The translations under genes and the position numbers were made by a program. The notes beneath the pieces are model-generated. The model did not search any database and had not been told where the DNA came from. It was given only the letters and a program-made list of their open reading frames with translations. From IMG/VR virus record IMGVR_UViG_3300021961_000135, positions 1-53,854 of that record: DNA of 53,854 bases; one strand, written 5' to 3'. This document shows, piece by piece, positions 34,646 to 41,777 of this stretch. The stretch comes from a virus. Within the stretch, counting starts at the first letter, position 1. Each line of letters opens with the position of its first letter.

Positions 34646-35320
34646 TTAACCTCCAAACATCTGCTTCAAGTGCACATACAACTCATGCGCTTGGTACACA
34701 GTCATGTCTTGGAGAATGTCGTGCGGTGTCTTCGTACGCACAAGGGACACGAACGCTTTACGCTGTGTTGTATGCAACAACGGCTCAGACGCGGTAACCC
34801 CACTCATTGCATACGCGGCGGCATCCATTGCGTCTTGGCTAGGCGCAGGCATAAGCGGGTTTTCCAGCTTGGCTTTCAACAGCGCACCGATGCCTGTCGT
34901 GGCTTTCTTCTCGGGCTTTGGCTTCTCTTTCTTCTTGTAGTTAGGGTTCTTGATGGGCTCGTACTCTTTCACATCTGCGTACCACAGGCCGTTGGTGTCG
35001 TGGATCATTTTGCTTCTGCGCATCTGTGCAAGCAAAGACGAGATTGACCCCTTGCCAAAGCCTTGATGCCCAAGCTCTCTGATGATCTCTTGACGCGTAG
35101 AGCCGGGGTTGTCCTTGACATAGTTGAAGGTGACACGGGAGACATTGTTGGTGATTTTGTGTTGATTAAGCATGATTGGTCTTTGAGAAGGTGCGGATAC
35201 AGAGTTGTTGATAGTAGTGCTGATAGTAGAAGAGGTCTGGGGAGATTCCTCCCCGTCATCATCCCACTCGCGCAGAGTGGTACTAAGAGCAGCTTTGAGA
35301 GCAGTTTGAATGTCAGGCAT
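34646..35320 (-). CDS. Winged-helix-like DNA-binding protein (224 aa)
   Basis: Translation from ATG 35320 (GGAGG eight bases upstream) gives MPDIQTALKAALSTTLREWD. Residues ~50-115 (NNVSRVTFNYVKDNPGSTRQ, then IIRELGHQGFGKGSISSLLA, MRRSKMIHDTNGLWY) have the helix-turn-helix plus wing pattern of MarR/PadR-like domains. A basic linker (KKKEKPKPEKKATTG) connects to a C-terminal helical region. It is a candidate regulator of the minus-strand genes. Its start overlaps the 3' end of the small membrane-protein gene by 8 bp. Confidence 0.65.
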   Translation of the reverse strand: MPDIQTALKAALSTTLREWDDDGEESPQTSSTISTTINNSVSAPSQRPIMLNQHKITNNVSRVTFNYVKDNPGSTRQEIIRELGHQGFGKGSISSLLAQMRRSKMIHDTNGLWYADVKEYEPIKNPNYKKKEKPKPEKKATTGIGALLKAKLENPLMPAPSQDAMDAAAYAMSGVTASEPLLHTTQRKAFVSLVRTKTPHDILQDMTVYQAHELYVHLKQMFGG

Positions 35321-35531
35321 TTGAGGTTCCTCCAGTAAGTAGCATGACGATGGCGATGAAAGCAATGAGTCCGATGGACTGTATTGTGGTGAGAGTAAGC
35401 TCATCCATACCCTGCCTGTCACCAAGCAGCAAGCCCTGCACCCAAGTTTCCTCGGGCGTAGGTAGTGGGGATGGGGGTGTATAGAGCAAGCCAATCTTGA
35501 CCTTGCCCGTGTCGTAAGGTGTGTTTTTCAT
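35313..35531 (-). CDS. Small membrane protein (72 aa)
   Basis: ATG 35531 with AAGGAG seven bases upstream is chosen (the in-frame GTG at 35573 lies inside an operator-like palindrome and is rejected). It reads MKNTPYDTGKVKIGLLYTPP, then a Pro-rich segment and, at the C-terminus, the transmembrane helix IQSIGLIAFIAIVMLLTGG. It resembles short phage inner-membrane proteins of unknown role. A membrane-targeting or superinfection-type function is possible but unsupported. Confidence 0.7.
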   Translation of the reverse strand: MKNTPYDTGKVKIGLLYTPPSPLPTPEETWVQGLLLGDRQGMDELTLTTIQSIGLIAFIAIVMLLTGGTSNA

Positions 35532-35556
35532 TATTTCTCCTTGAGGGTTATATTTT

Positions 35557-35572
35557 TGTCCAAGGCTGGACA
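35557..35572. promoter_or_regulatory. Perfect-arm palindrome TGTCCAAGGCTGGACA
   Basis: A perfect 6-bp inverted repeat TGTCCA/TGGACA with four-base centre lies 26 bp upstream of the start at 35531. A TTGACT lies just upstream on the minus strand, so an activator or repressor could act on the promoter. The same 16-bp architecture recurs at 24970 and 43255. Confidence 0.55.
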
Positions 35573-35576
35573 CAAG

Positions 35577-35669
35577 TCAATAGGGTCGCCAATAAAAAAG
35601 ATCGAGCATAAGTACAATTACGGATAACAAAAGTACTACCCGCTCAAGTTTTTCCCATTTAGTCAGCAT
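35577..35669 (-). CDS. 30-residue membrane microprotein
   Basis: An ATG at 35669 with the strong site AGGAGG four bases... upstream (GGAGGATGGCA) opens a 30-codon frame ending at TGA 35577-35579. The residues are MLTKWEKLERVVLLLSVIVL then MLDLFYWRPY: a basic start, an 18-residue hydrophobic span and a short tail, as in one-pass membrane peptides. It overlaps the end of the upstream gene by 11 bp. The strong ribosome site and the transmembrane pattern support it; size makes it less certain. Confidence 0.5.
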   Translation of the reverse strand: MLTKWEKLERVVLLLSVIVLMLDLFYWRPY

Positions 35670-35832
35670 TTGCCATCCTCCTGTTGTCCATGTAATCCAT
35701 TGATGCGAACCAAGCCGCACGCCATACCTCGTACATACGCCCCTTGAGGGGGAAGTCCTGTACCTTGTAATCGGGGAAGGTTTGCTTGCACCATTGGCGG
35801 TATGCGTTGTTGATGCGTGTGTCTAGTTTCAT
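35659..35832 (-). CDS. 57-residue protein, unknown
   Basis: The ATG at 35832 overlaps the stop of the upstream gene (ATGA) and the frame runs to TAA 35659-35661. It reads MKLDTRINNAYRQWCKQTFP, then FPLKGRMYEVWRAAWFASMD and a short tail. The composition is protein-like and the coupling overlaps on both sides support a real gene. AAGGAGG lies within 10 bases upstream. No family assigned. Confidence 0.6.
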   Translation of the reverse strand: MKLDTRINNAYRQWCKQTFPDYKVQDFPLKGRMYEVWRAAWFASMDYMDNRRMANAD

Positions 35833-36008
35833 TGCTCGCCCTCCTTGCGCAGGGGCTCGATGTTCAAGTCCTTCAGTACACGCGACACAAGCGTGTAGAC
35901 ATCCTCGATGTATGTGATGCGGTACTCAGCGGGGTCGTTGACATAGTCACGCAAGTCCGCCTCGATGAATTGCAGATCACGCATGATCTCTTGTGTTACT
36001 ACTTTCAT
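35829..36008 (-). CDS. 59-residue helical protein, unknown
   Basis: The ATG at 36008 overlaps the end of the upstream gene by 4 bp (start in GGAGAGTAAATG). The frame reads MKVVTQEIMRDLQFIEADLR, then ITYIEDVYTLVSRVLKDLNI and a basic end. It ends in an ATGA overlap with the next gene. Amphipathic helices dominate. Unknown function. Confidence 0.6.
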   Translation of the reverse strand: MKVVTQEIMRDLQFIEADLRDYVNDPAEYRITYIEDVYTLVSRVLKDLNIEPLRKEGEQ

Positions 36009-36367
36009 TTACTCTCTCCTTTGATTAACACACGGGGCAGATCAATCATCCATTCGTAGTTGTCCATGCCCGTAACTGGATCAACCTTGTACACATTGAC
36101 ATTGAACCAATCATCGTTGTCAGGCGAGTGGATGTTGAACGAGTACTCATCTGTGCCATGCCACCAGTCGCCATCTCTGACGATCTCGTGTTTGTACTTG
36201 GCGATGAGGTCATCGGCAATTATTTGCAGTTGTGCGTCTGTCATTTGCTTTCTCCTTTGGTTGGTTTTTAAAACATAGAGAGCGTCAGGTCTGCTTGCAA
36301 ACCATTGGCTCAGTTGGGGGTTATCGTCTTGCATCAGTAGTGGCGGAGGCCACCCCGTCTTAGTCAT
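36005..36367 (-). CDS. Protein with a nested second start (120 or 79 aa)
   Basis: From ATG 36367, preceded by AGGAGG four bases upstream, it reads MTKTGWPPPLLMQDDNPQLS. A second in-frame ATG at 36244 is preceded by AAGGAG seven bases upstream and would give a 79-residue form beginning MTDAQLQIIADDLIAKYKHE. Both sites look genuine, so two products are possible. The shared body is Trp/Asp-rich (DWWHGTDEYSFNIHSPDNDD). No domain recognised. Start lies 18 bp after a terminator hairpin. Confidence 0.6.
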   Translation of the reverse strand: MTKTGWPPPLLMQDDNPQLSQWFASRPDALYVLKTNQRRKQMTDAQLQIIADDLIAKYKHEIVRDGDWWHGTDEYSFNIHSPDNDDWFNVNVYKVDPVTGMDNYEWMIDLPRVLIKGESK

Positions 36368-36378
36368 ACATCCTCCTA

Positions 36379-36403
36379 TAAAAATGTGGGGGCAAGCCCC
36401 CAC
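36379..36403 (-). terminator. Rho-independent terminator after the glutamine amidotransferase gene
   Basis: On the minus strand an 8-bp stem GTGGGGG/CCCCCAC (36386-36403) with a short loop is followed by ATTTTTAT. It lies 7 bp after the stop at 36410 and only 18 bp before the next start at 36367, so it may also act as a hairpin leader for that gene. Confidence 0.75.
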
Positions 36404-36409
36404 TACGAA

Positions 36410-37528
36410 TCAAGTCAACAGCGCAGGTAGTACTGGCTTGAAGACTGCAGGCTTGCGTACATCCCATTGCAGGTAGTAGCAGATGACCTCAGCGATAGCT
36501 GTGACTGTATGGAACGACTTGGTCGCGGCACTGATAAGACCAGACGCATCGCCCTCCACCAGCATATCGTATATGCCTTGCTCGGCAAAGCACAGGTCAT
36601 CACGATGCGAGTAGCTAAGCGCAGACGCTTGGAAGCAGTGCAGTAGCGTAGTCAGCGTGTACGCAGGCATCTGGTCAAGCCAGACCTCGATGCTGTCCAC
36701 ATCAGCCTCCAGCACCGCATTGGCAATCTCATCAGCTTCAGGGCGCACAAAGCCATCCTCATCAGCATCGGCATCTGGGAACTCGTAAGACGCCTCGTCG
36801 TAGTTGGCGCTGTGTGCGCTAGCCTTGCGTGGATAGATGCCAAAGCTTGCGTTGTAGTCGTACATCTCGTCGTACTCGTCATCCATGTAGTTGCCGTAGC
36901 CACTCGTGTACTTGTACGACTTGAGCGCAGTCGTGCTTTTGTAGCTGGGTATAAGACGCGATGGAGTCCAAGCGTAGGTATTGCTGAACCACATATCGTC
37001 ATGCTCGATACCTTGATCGAAGTTGACATGCTGCATACGACCCTCGCCGTTCATGAACACGAAGCGATTGTTGCCGATGAACTCCTCCATCATAGACACG
37101 AAGCCCTTGTCGTACACAAGGTCAGGGGCAGAGGACACAGCGCTGTGCAAGTAGTCCTTGATGAAGTGCCATGTATCTGACTTGGACTTGTCAGCGGCAT
37201 TGCCCGTGTGCAGTACGCCGTTGTGCATCATGGCGATGAAGCCAGGAATCACATCATAGGGATGGCAGTTGAGCATATCGGTCTTGCCGTGTGTAGTCCA
37301 GCGGAAGTGAATAGCGATCTCACGCTCGTCTTGAGGCAGGCGCTGAATGAATGCAGTAGCATCGCCAAGATTCTTGGGCAAGGTCTTGGTGACCTTGAGC
37401 CCCTTGGCTGTGCCATACATGAACCCAATGCCGTCAGGGTTGGAGGTGAAGATGTCGCTGAGTAAACCGTGCGTGTCGAGCAGGGTTGAACGAACTTTGG
37501 AAGACTTGCCAGTAATAATGAGACACAT
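36410..37528 (-). CDS. Class II glutamine amidotransferase (Ntn-type)
   Basis: 372 residues. It starts MCLIITGKS, leaving Cys2 as the likely N-terminal nucleophile after Met removal. It continues with the GAT-II pattern: NPDGIGFMYG (~30-39), AIHFRWTTHGKT (~72-83) and GFIAMMHNGVLHTG (~95-108). These form the Gln-binding and active-site motifs. The middle and C-terminal 190 residues are Tyr/Asp-rich and of unknown function, unlike the compact GAT-II of PurF. GAT-II releases ammonia from glutamine for a partner. The next gene upstream (37586) is an amidoligase, the known genomic partner of such proteins. Confidence 0.85.
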   Translation of the reverse strand: MCLIITGKSSKVRSTLLDTHGLLSDIFTSNPDGIGFMYGTAKGLKVTKTLPKNLGDATAFIQRLPQDEREIAIHFRWTTHGKTDMLNCHPYDVIPGFIAMMHNGVLHTGNAADKSKSDTWHFIKDYLHSAVSSAPDLVYDKGFVSMMEEFIGNNRFVFMNGEGRMQHVNFDQGIEHDDMWFSNTYAWTPSRLIPSYKSTTALKSYKYTSGYGNYMDDEYDEMYDYNASFGIYPRKASAHSANYDEASYEFPDADADEDGFVRPEADEIANAVLEADVDSIEVWLDQMPAYTLTTLLHCFQASALSYSHRDDLCFAEQGIYDMLVEGDASGLISAATKSFHTVTAIAEVICYYLQWDVRKPAVFKPVLPALLT

Positions 37529-37552
37529 AATAAACTCCTTGAGAAAAAGAAT

Positions 37553-37568
37553 GGGGGGGTTTCTCCCC
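37553..37568 (-). terminator. Hairpin between amidoligase and amidotransferase genes
   Basis: On the minus strand GGGGAGAAACCCCCC (a variant of the dispersed hairpin) is followed by CATTCTTTTTCTC, a U-rich tract, and then the ribosome site AAGGAG of the next gene. It lies 17 bp past the amidoligase stop. A weak terminator or attenuator is likely; there is no room for a promoter. Confidence 0.45.
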
Positions 37569-37585
37569 GCTTGGTTGTTGTTGAA

Positions 37586-39667
37586 TTAAACAGGTTGATC
37601 GGCAGACACTTCGTACGAGCACTGCGCCATAGTTGCCGCGAATGACTCGTTCATAAGAACCCACAACTCATTGACACGCATATACACGACATCGCCAGCA
37701 GCGATGGTGTCCATGTCGCCGTACGGGAAGAACGCATACTCAGAGCCTGCGTATGTAGCGAAGCGGAAGTACAGGTTGTTGCGCTCTACCCATGTCCTGA
37801 TGGTCTCAGCCTCGCTGTCGTAGGGTATGTGCATGGGGTAGTCATGGTTGTGCCTGTGCTCTGTGTACTGAGGTTGCCACGGGGCAGGGGGCACAGCGTC
37901 AGCGCAGGTCTCTGAAGCAGGTGCGATGACTGTTGGCGTAGAGGTATGTATCTGACGCACGCCATACCACTTGGTCAGCGCAGGGTACTGGCCGACAACA
38001 GTACGAAGCCACTTGATGAACGATGCACCATTGAGATCACGCCACGATGCGACACGGCAGAACATGACAGCGGCATGAGTGAACTCGATCTGTGCAAGGA
38101 GGCGTTCTTTCTTGAGTGATGCACGGAAGATGCGAAGCTCGACAGTGTTGTACTTGCCGTTGTAGCTGTTGTCCATGCTAAGACCAAGACGCAGAGCCTC
38201 ACGCTTGCCAAGGTTCATCATGTTGACCATGCGATAGCGCTCACCAGACTTATTCTTGACAGCCTGCTTGGGGTTGACAAGTATGGACTGATGCTCAGCG
38301 GCGCAGTAGCTACGGGCTTGGTCATCGACAGATGGATGGCGACCAGCAATCTTACGAATGAAGTCGACATTGCCGTTGCTGTTGATGAACATGAGGAACT
38401 TGCCAAGCGTCAACTGCGTGAAGGCACGAGAGTCAATGTGGATGTGCATACCGCACTTGCCCGTGTTCCATGCACGATAGGCAGGGTCAATGTCCCAAGC
38501 CTTGAATGTCTCGATGTGCTTGGTCAAGCCGTGTGGCATGGTCACAACCTCGAAGCCGTTGTGCGGTAGAGAGCCGTCACTCTTGATGATGCAGTATGAG
38601 GAACCGAGACGGCTACGCACAGACTCAGCGGCTGGGTGAGTATCGCTGTCACCCGAAGTCATCTCAAGCTCGATGCCCATCGTGAACTCCCCGAAGTGAG
38701 AAGACCTGATGCCTGAGTCGGAGTCAAGCACATTGAGCACATTGGTAGAGTACGACATGATTGGCTGATCTCTATCGTCGTCATCGCTGTCTTCATCATC
38801 GTCGCTGTCGTCACGATCATAGGTGTAGTAGCAGTCGTCACGATCACTGTAGTACGCATCGTCACGAGGCCAGTACTCATCGTTGTCCTCGCAGTACACA
38901 GCGTCATCCTCGAAGCATGAGTCACACCAAGTATCACGGCGCACATCGTGCGTGTTGTTCTCGTCTTCGTAGTGACCGCAGTCGCAGTGCACGATGCCCA
39001 TGTCCATGTCATTGATGGCATTGAACGCGCTGTCCAAGTGACTGTTGAAGTCGCCGTAGCGGTTGGATAAGTCAAAGAACGAGGTGCGTATCTCATCATT
39101 GCTGATGGACTCATCGCCTGCCTTGGCACGAGCAACGAGATGCCCGAAGTTCTTGAACGAACTGCGTATGAGGTTGTACCCATCATTGCTGAAGTGATGA
39201 CCGCCCTTGAACACAGCGTGTGGGTTATCAGTGTGACCAGCATACGCAACAGGATCATGCTTGCGTGCATAAGCCTCAACGACCTGATCGATACGCACAG
39301 ACAGCCTACTGCGAGCAAGTCGTGGCATATCATCCATGAGTTTAGGTGTCAGCAGTCTACGCATCATCTGATGCATATCGTAGCGATCACGGCTCTCATC
39401 ACTAGCCTCCTTGTATGTGATGGCACGAGGTGCATGAGCAAGATCACCTCTGACACGATAGCGTGAGACGCGAGTCCACAGCGCAAGGTTGTCGTTGGTA
39501 AGCAGATCAAGCGGTGACTTGAAGTTTGCTGACATAGAGTCACTGACAGTCAAGCGCCTACGAGATGCGTTGTACACCATGTAGCGGTTGTTGAGTGACA
39601 CGACAAACATGATGGCGTTGGAAGAGTCAATGAAGTCTTCCATAACAAAGCGAGTGAATTGAAACAT
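37586..39667 (-). CDS. Amidoligase-family (ATP-dependent amide-forming) enzyme with zinc-ribbon-like insert
   Basis: 693 residues. The C-terminal half holds the amidoligase signature: TMGIELEMTSG (331-336, acidic metal/substrate pocket), IIKSDGSLP (361-368), GFEVVTMPHG (371-380), GMHIHIDSRAF (406-415) and NTVELRIFRASL (~513). These match the COOH-NH2 ligase fold (related to glutamate-cysteine ligases). Residues 228-259 carry CxC...CxxC plus another Cys, a zinc-binding insert, followed by a highly acidic stretch (~260-300). Residues 1-220 are unfamiliar. It would join a carboxylate to an amine using ATP, with ammonia from the neighbouring GAT-II. The substrate is unknown. Confidence 0.75.
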   Translation of the reverse strand: MFQFTRFVMEDFIDSSNAIMFVVSLNNRYMVYNASRRRLTVSDSMSANFKSPLDLLTNDNLALWTRVSRYRVRGDLAHAPRAITYKEASDESRDRYDMHQMMRRLLTPKLMDDMPRLARSRLSVRIDQVVEAYARKHDPVAYAGHTDNPHAVFKGGHHFSNDGYNLIRSSFKNFGHLVARAKAGDESISNDEIRTSFFDLSNRYGDFNSHLDSAFNAINDMDMGIVHCDCGHYEDENNTHDVRRDTWCDSCFEDDAVYCEDNDEYWPRDDAYYSDRDDCYYTYDRDDSDDDEDSDDDDRDQPIMSYSTNVLNVLDSDSGIRSSHFGEFTMGIELEMTSGDSDTHPAAESVRSRLGSSYCIIKSDGSLPHNGFEVVTMPHGLTKHIETFKAWDIDPAYRAWNTGKCGMHIHIDSRAFTQLTLGKFLMFINSNGNVDFIRKIAGRHPSVDDQARSYCAAEHQSILVNPKQAVKNKSGERYRMVNMMNLGKREALRLGLSMDNSYNGKYNTVELRIFRASLKKERLLAQIEFTHAAVMFCRVASWRDLNGASFIKWLRTVVGQYPALTKWYGVRQIHTSTPTVIAPASETCADAVPPAPWQPQYTEHRHNHDYPMHIPYDSEAETIRTWVERNNLYFRFATYAGSEYAFFPYGDMDTIAAGDVVYMRVNELWVLMNESFAATMAQCSYEVSADQPV

Positions 39668-39696
39668 ATGTTTCTCCTTGAGTTATATAAAAAGAT

Positions 39697-39713
39697 GGGG
39701 AGAAAGTCTCCCC
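39697..39713 (-). terminator. Hairpin copy 1 of the 17-bp family (GGGGAGAAAGTCTCCCC)
   Basis: A 7-bp stem with a three-base loop. On the minus strand it is followed by ATCTTTTTATA, so it has intrinsic-terminator form. It lies 22 bp past the stop at 39735 and 30 bp before the start at 39667. It also serves as a boundary between the small-gene cluster and the amidoligase gene. Confidence 0.7.
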
Positions 39714-39734
39714 GACTAACACACGAACACGATC

Positions 39735-39977
39735 TCAACAGACCGCAGGCACCTCCATTTCTTCTAGTACATCGTATGAGTGGATCTCGAATGTGTTGTG
39801 CTCACCCACGATTGGATCGCCTGAACTTATGACATACGAGATGTCATCGTATAAGCGCAGGATGTCGTCACACATTGAGTCGGACAACTCGGTTGGCATA
39901 ACCAAACAGCGAGCGCTGAACGCATTGCTGAATGGTGGACGGGCTATGCCGTGGACTTGCAATAGAACTACTTTCAT
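39735..39977 (-). CDS. Small protein (80 aa), unknown
   Basis: MKVVLLQVHGIARPPFSNAF and an acidic middle (DSMCDDILRLYDDISYVISS), ending EEMEVPAVC. GGAG precedes the ATG at 39977. Overlaps the upstream gene by 4 bp. It lies directly upstream of the amidoligase gene, so it may be part of that module, but no signature is seen. Confidence 0.5.
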   Translation of the reverse strand: MKVVLLQVHGIARPPFSNAFSARCLVMPTELSDSMCDDILRLYDDISYVISSGDPIVGEHNTFEIHSYDVLEEMEVPAVC

Positions 39978-40180
39978 TTGGCTTCTCCTTTTCTTACTAA
40001 TTCAACTTCATCATCTGAAAGACACAGGTGTGCCCAACTCATCCAGTCCCCATCATTGGGGTTAAAGATGTATCCGTTCAACCCCTCTGAATGTCCCGAA
40101 TCGCCCATGCGTATCCAATCTACTGAGTTGATACGCACAATAGACCCTGCTGGTAGGTCTTTAATTTCTTCTGCTCTCAT
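39974..40180 (-). CDS. Small protein (68 aa), unknown
   Basis: MRAEEIKDLPAGSIVRINSV, then WIRMGDSGHSEGLNGYIFNP and a helical acidic end. Pattern suggests a small beta-barrel-like fold (PAGSIVRINS...W). Function not recognised. Overlaps neighbours by a few bases. Confidence 0.5.
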   Translation of the reverse strand: MRAEEIKDLPAGSIVRINSVDWIRMGDSGHSEGLNGYIFNPNDGDWMSWAHLCLSDDEVELVRKGEAK

Positions 40181-40407
40181 TATTTGCTCCTGTTGTTGAT
40201 TGCTTCCAATGCCTCGTCAGCACACGCACGCCATGCGGCTTCGCTGATGAATGTGTTATCCGTTGACCAAGGCGGTGAGACTTTGGTTTGTTCTGAGTAC
40301 TTGGCGATAGCCTCGATGAGGAACGCCTGCATGAGTACGCCTTGCTTGCTGTAGGACATAAGCCCGTTGATAAGCTCGGCGTTGGTTTGGTGTTTAGCTT
40401 TCTTCAT
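40180..40407 (-). CDS. Small protein (75 aa), conserved phage type
   Basis: The ATG at 40407 is chosen (GGAG seven bases upstream; the upstream extension has none). It reads MKKAKHQTNAELINGLMSYS, then KQGVLMQAFLIEAIAKYSEQ, a pattern recurrent in small phage proteins. Ends at the next gene's start. No assigned function. Confidence 0.6.
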   Translation of the reverse strand: MKKAKHQTNAELINGLMSYSKQGVLMQAFLIEAIAKYSEQTKVSPPWSTDNTFISEAAWRACADEALEAINNRSK

Positions 40408-40585
40408 TTTGATTCTCCTCTTTGATTTGCAATACATACTGTTGGTTTAAGTGGTCGGGCTTGTATGTGCTGAACCCGCCATTGGCGAAGAACTGCACTA
40501 CATCGTTTAGCTTGTCAGGGTTCTCGATAGCAAACACAAGCTCGTTCTTGGTCAGCGCCAAGATCATTTCTTTTCTTGTCGTCAT
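40394..40585 (-). CDS. Small helical protein (63 aa)
   Basis: The ATG at 40585 (GGAG seven bases upstream) is preferred over the extension to 40648. It reads MTTRKEMILALTKNELVFAI, then LNDVVQFFANGGFSTYKPDH. Overlaps the next gene by 14 bp. Unknown function. Confidence 0.55.
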   Translation of the reverse strand: MTTRKEMILALTKNELVFAIENPDKLNDVVQFFANGGFSTYKPDHLNQQYVLQIKEENQNEES

Positions 40586-40661
40586 TTTGTTTCTCCTTGA
40601 AATAGGCAGGTTGCGGATGGTGTGCGGCATTGCCCAAGCGCCACGCACAGGGAATTCCCTT

Positions 40662-40678
40662 GGGGAGAAAGTCTCCCC
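40662..40678. repeat. Dispersed hairpin copy 2 (GGGGAGAAAGTCTCCCC)
   Basis: Exact 17-bp copy located between the genes starting at 40585 and ending at 40709. No U-tract follows on the minus strand, so it is not a classical terminator. The surrounding 123-bp gap holds no gene that I can support. Confidence 0.9.
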
Positions 40679-40708
40679 AAAAGAAATGTTGATAGTTGAT
40701 GATAGTAG

Positions 40709-41413
40709 TCAGTCCTCCCCTAAAGAGAGTTTTGTCCATGTGGCAGGCACAGCTTCGTTCTTATCAAGCGCTTCAATAATCTTGATGGCTTGCTTGATTC
40801 GCCTGAGTTTGGCTGTGCGTTGGTCTGTGGCGTTGATGGCTATCTGCCGTTCTAGCGTTTCCATCTCTTTCCTTGTCTTGGTCAATAATCTCACCTTGGC
40901 TGTCTCGTGCTGATGGGGCAGCATGGTGCGTTGGAATGGCGTCTTGCGTTTGCCCCTTGGGGTTACTGGAACTTCGTTGAAGAGTAGAGTCACCTTGTCC
41001 TTGACCCTTGCAGGTATCCAGTCAGTCCAATGCTCGCCATCGTTGGGCAGTCCCTTGTCACGGGCTATCTGTATGGGCGTGTGATCTAACGCTTTGTATG
41101 GTGCGTCTAGCATGGCTACAAGTTTTTCCATGATGCGGATGTATTCACCGAACGCTAGCGTTCTTTCTGGGGAGACTTTCTCCCCGCCGTATCTCATGCC
41201 GACCTTGGCATTATTGATTTCGTAGCGCAGGGGTTGCAGTACTTTGTCCCACTCTGCCTTGCGCTGGGTGCGTGTGATACGGGAGACTCGAAGCGTTTCT
41301 TTGAGGTCAGCGACCTCTTGTTTGATGCGCTCGATCTCTGCGGGGTGTAGTTTGCGCTCAGTCAGGCGGTTGTGAAGGGCGTTGGGTGTGAGTTTGAGGT
41401 ATGTTTCGTACAT
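40709..41413 (-). CDS. Charged coiled-coil protein (234 aa), unknown
   Basis: From ATG 41413 (GGAG about 11 bases upstream; the in-frame start at 41458 lies in the inverted repeat) it reads MYETYLKLTPNALHNRLTER. It is almost wholly helical, with a coiled coil near residues 24-58 and a basic C-terminal helical half (KVRLLTKTRKEMETLERQIA). A copy of the dispersed hairpin lies inside the gene and encodes GEKVSP. It is the first gene downstream of the symmetric non-coding region. Function not recognised. Confidence 0.55.
   Translation of the reverse strand: MYETYLKLTPNALHNRLTERKLHPAEIERIKQEVADLKETLRVSRITRTQRKAEWDKVLQPLRYEINNAKVGMRYGGEKVSPERTLAFGEYIRIMEKLVAMLDAPYKALDHTPIQIARDKGLPNDGEHWTDWIPARVKDKVTLLFNEVPVTPRGKRKTPFQRTMLPHQHETAKVRLLTKTRKEMETLERQIAINATDQRTAKLRRIKQAIKIIEALDKNEAVPATWTKLSLGED
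41169..41185. repeat. Dispersed hairpin copy 3, inverted orientation, inside a gene
   Basis: Exact copy read as GGGGAGACTTTCTCCCC on the plus strand. It encodes GEKVSP in the gene at 40709-41413, so it is tolerated in coding DNA. Confidence 0.85.
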
Positions 41414-41440
41414 GAGATTATTGACTCCGAAATTGAGAGG

Positions 41441-41747
41441 CGGCCAAATGTCCAACACTACAGGGCGTAGACTAAGTTTGGTGTAGGCTCTGAAGCCGCA
41501 CCAATGCTAGCTTAGCACGAAAACTGTCCGATGTATCTATGTAATTTCTGGGAAGCTAACGCCAACCAAAAAAAGAAAGTCTTTGAGAAAGCGGAAATGC
41601 TCACCCCCTGATACATACATCTCTATATATATTTATATATATTATAGATAGATAGATAGGACAGTTTTTGCGGAACGCTAGTGTTCATGCGGGTTGCGGG
41701 GTTACACCAAACTTAGTTCGGGGGTTGTAGTGTTGGACATTTGGCCG
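41441..41747. other. 307-bp non-coding region with long-range dyad symmetry (candidate origin or control region)
   Basis: Two 45-bp arms, 41441-41485 and 41703-41747, are inverted copies: 22 of 22 outer bases and 15 of 15 inner bases match, with eight mismatched bases between. Inner pair AAAACTGTCC (41520-41529) and GGACAGTTTT (41659-41668) is exact and shares the same centre, base 41594. Shorter matches (CTAGC, TATCTAT) also mirror about that centre. The middle (about 41620-41660) is a run of A/T with GATA repeats that could melt easily. No gene over 20 codons with a ribosome site is seen. TGTCC half-sites occur four times. A replication origin or a control region is inferred. Confidence 0.7.
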
Positions 41748-41777
41748 TGACTGGTTTTTTGACTCAATAATCTCGCA

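Noticed and set aside
38659-39333. Long antisense-frame reading (224 codons) within the amidoligase gene
   Set aside because: Its composition is a frame shadow of the acidic and Cys-rich region, with no ribosome site or family resemblance.
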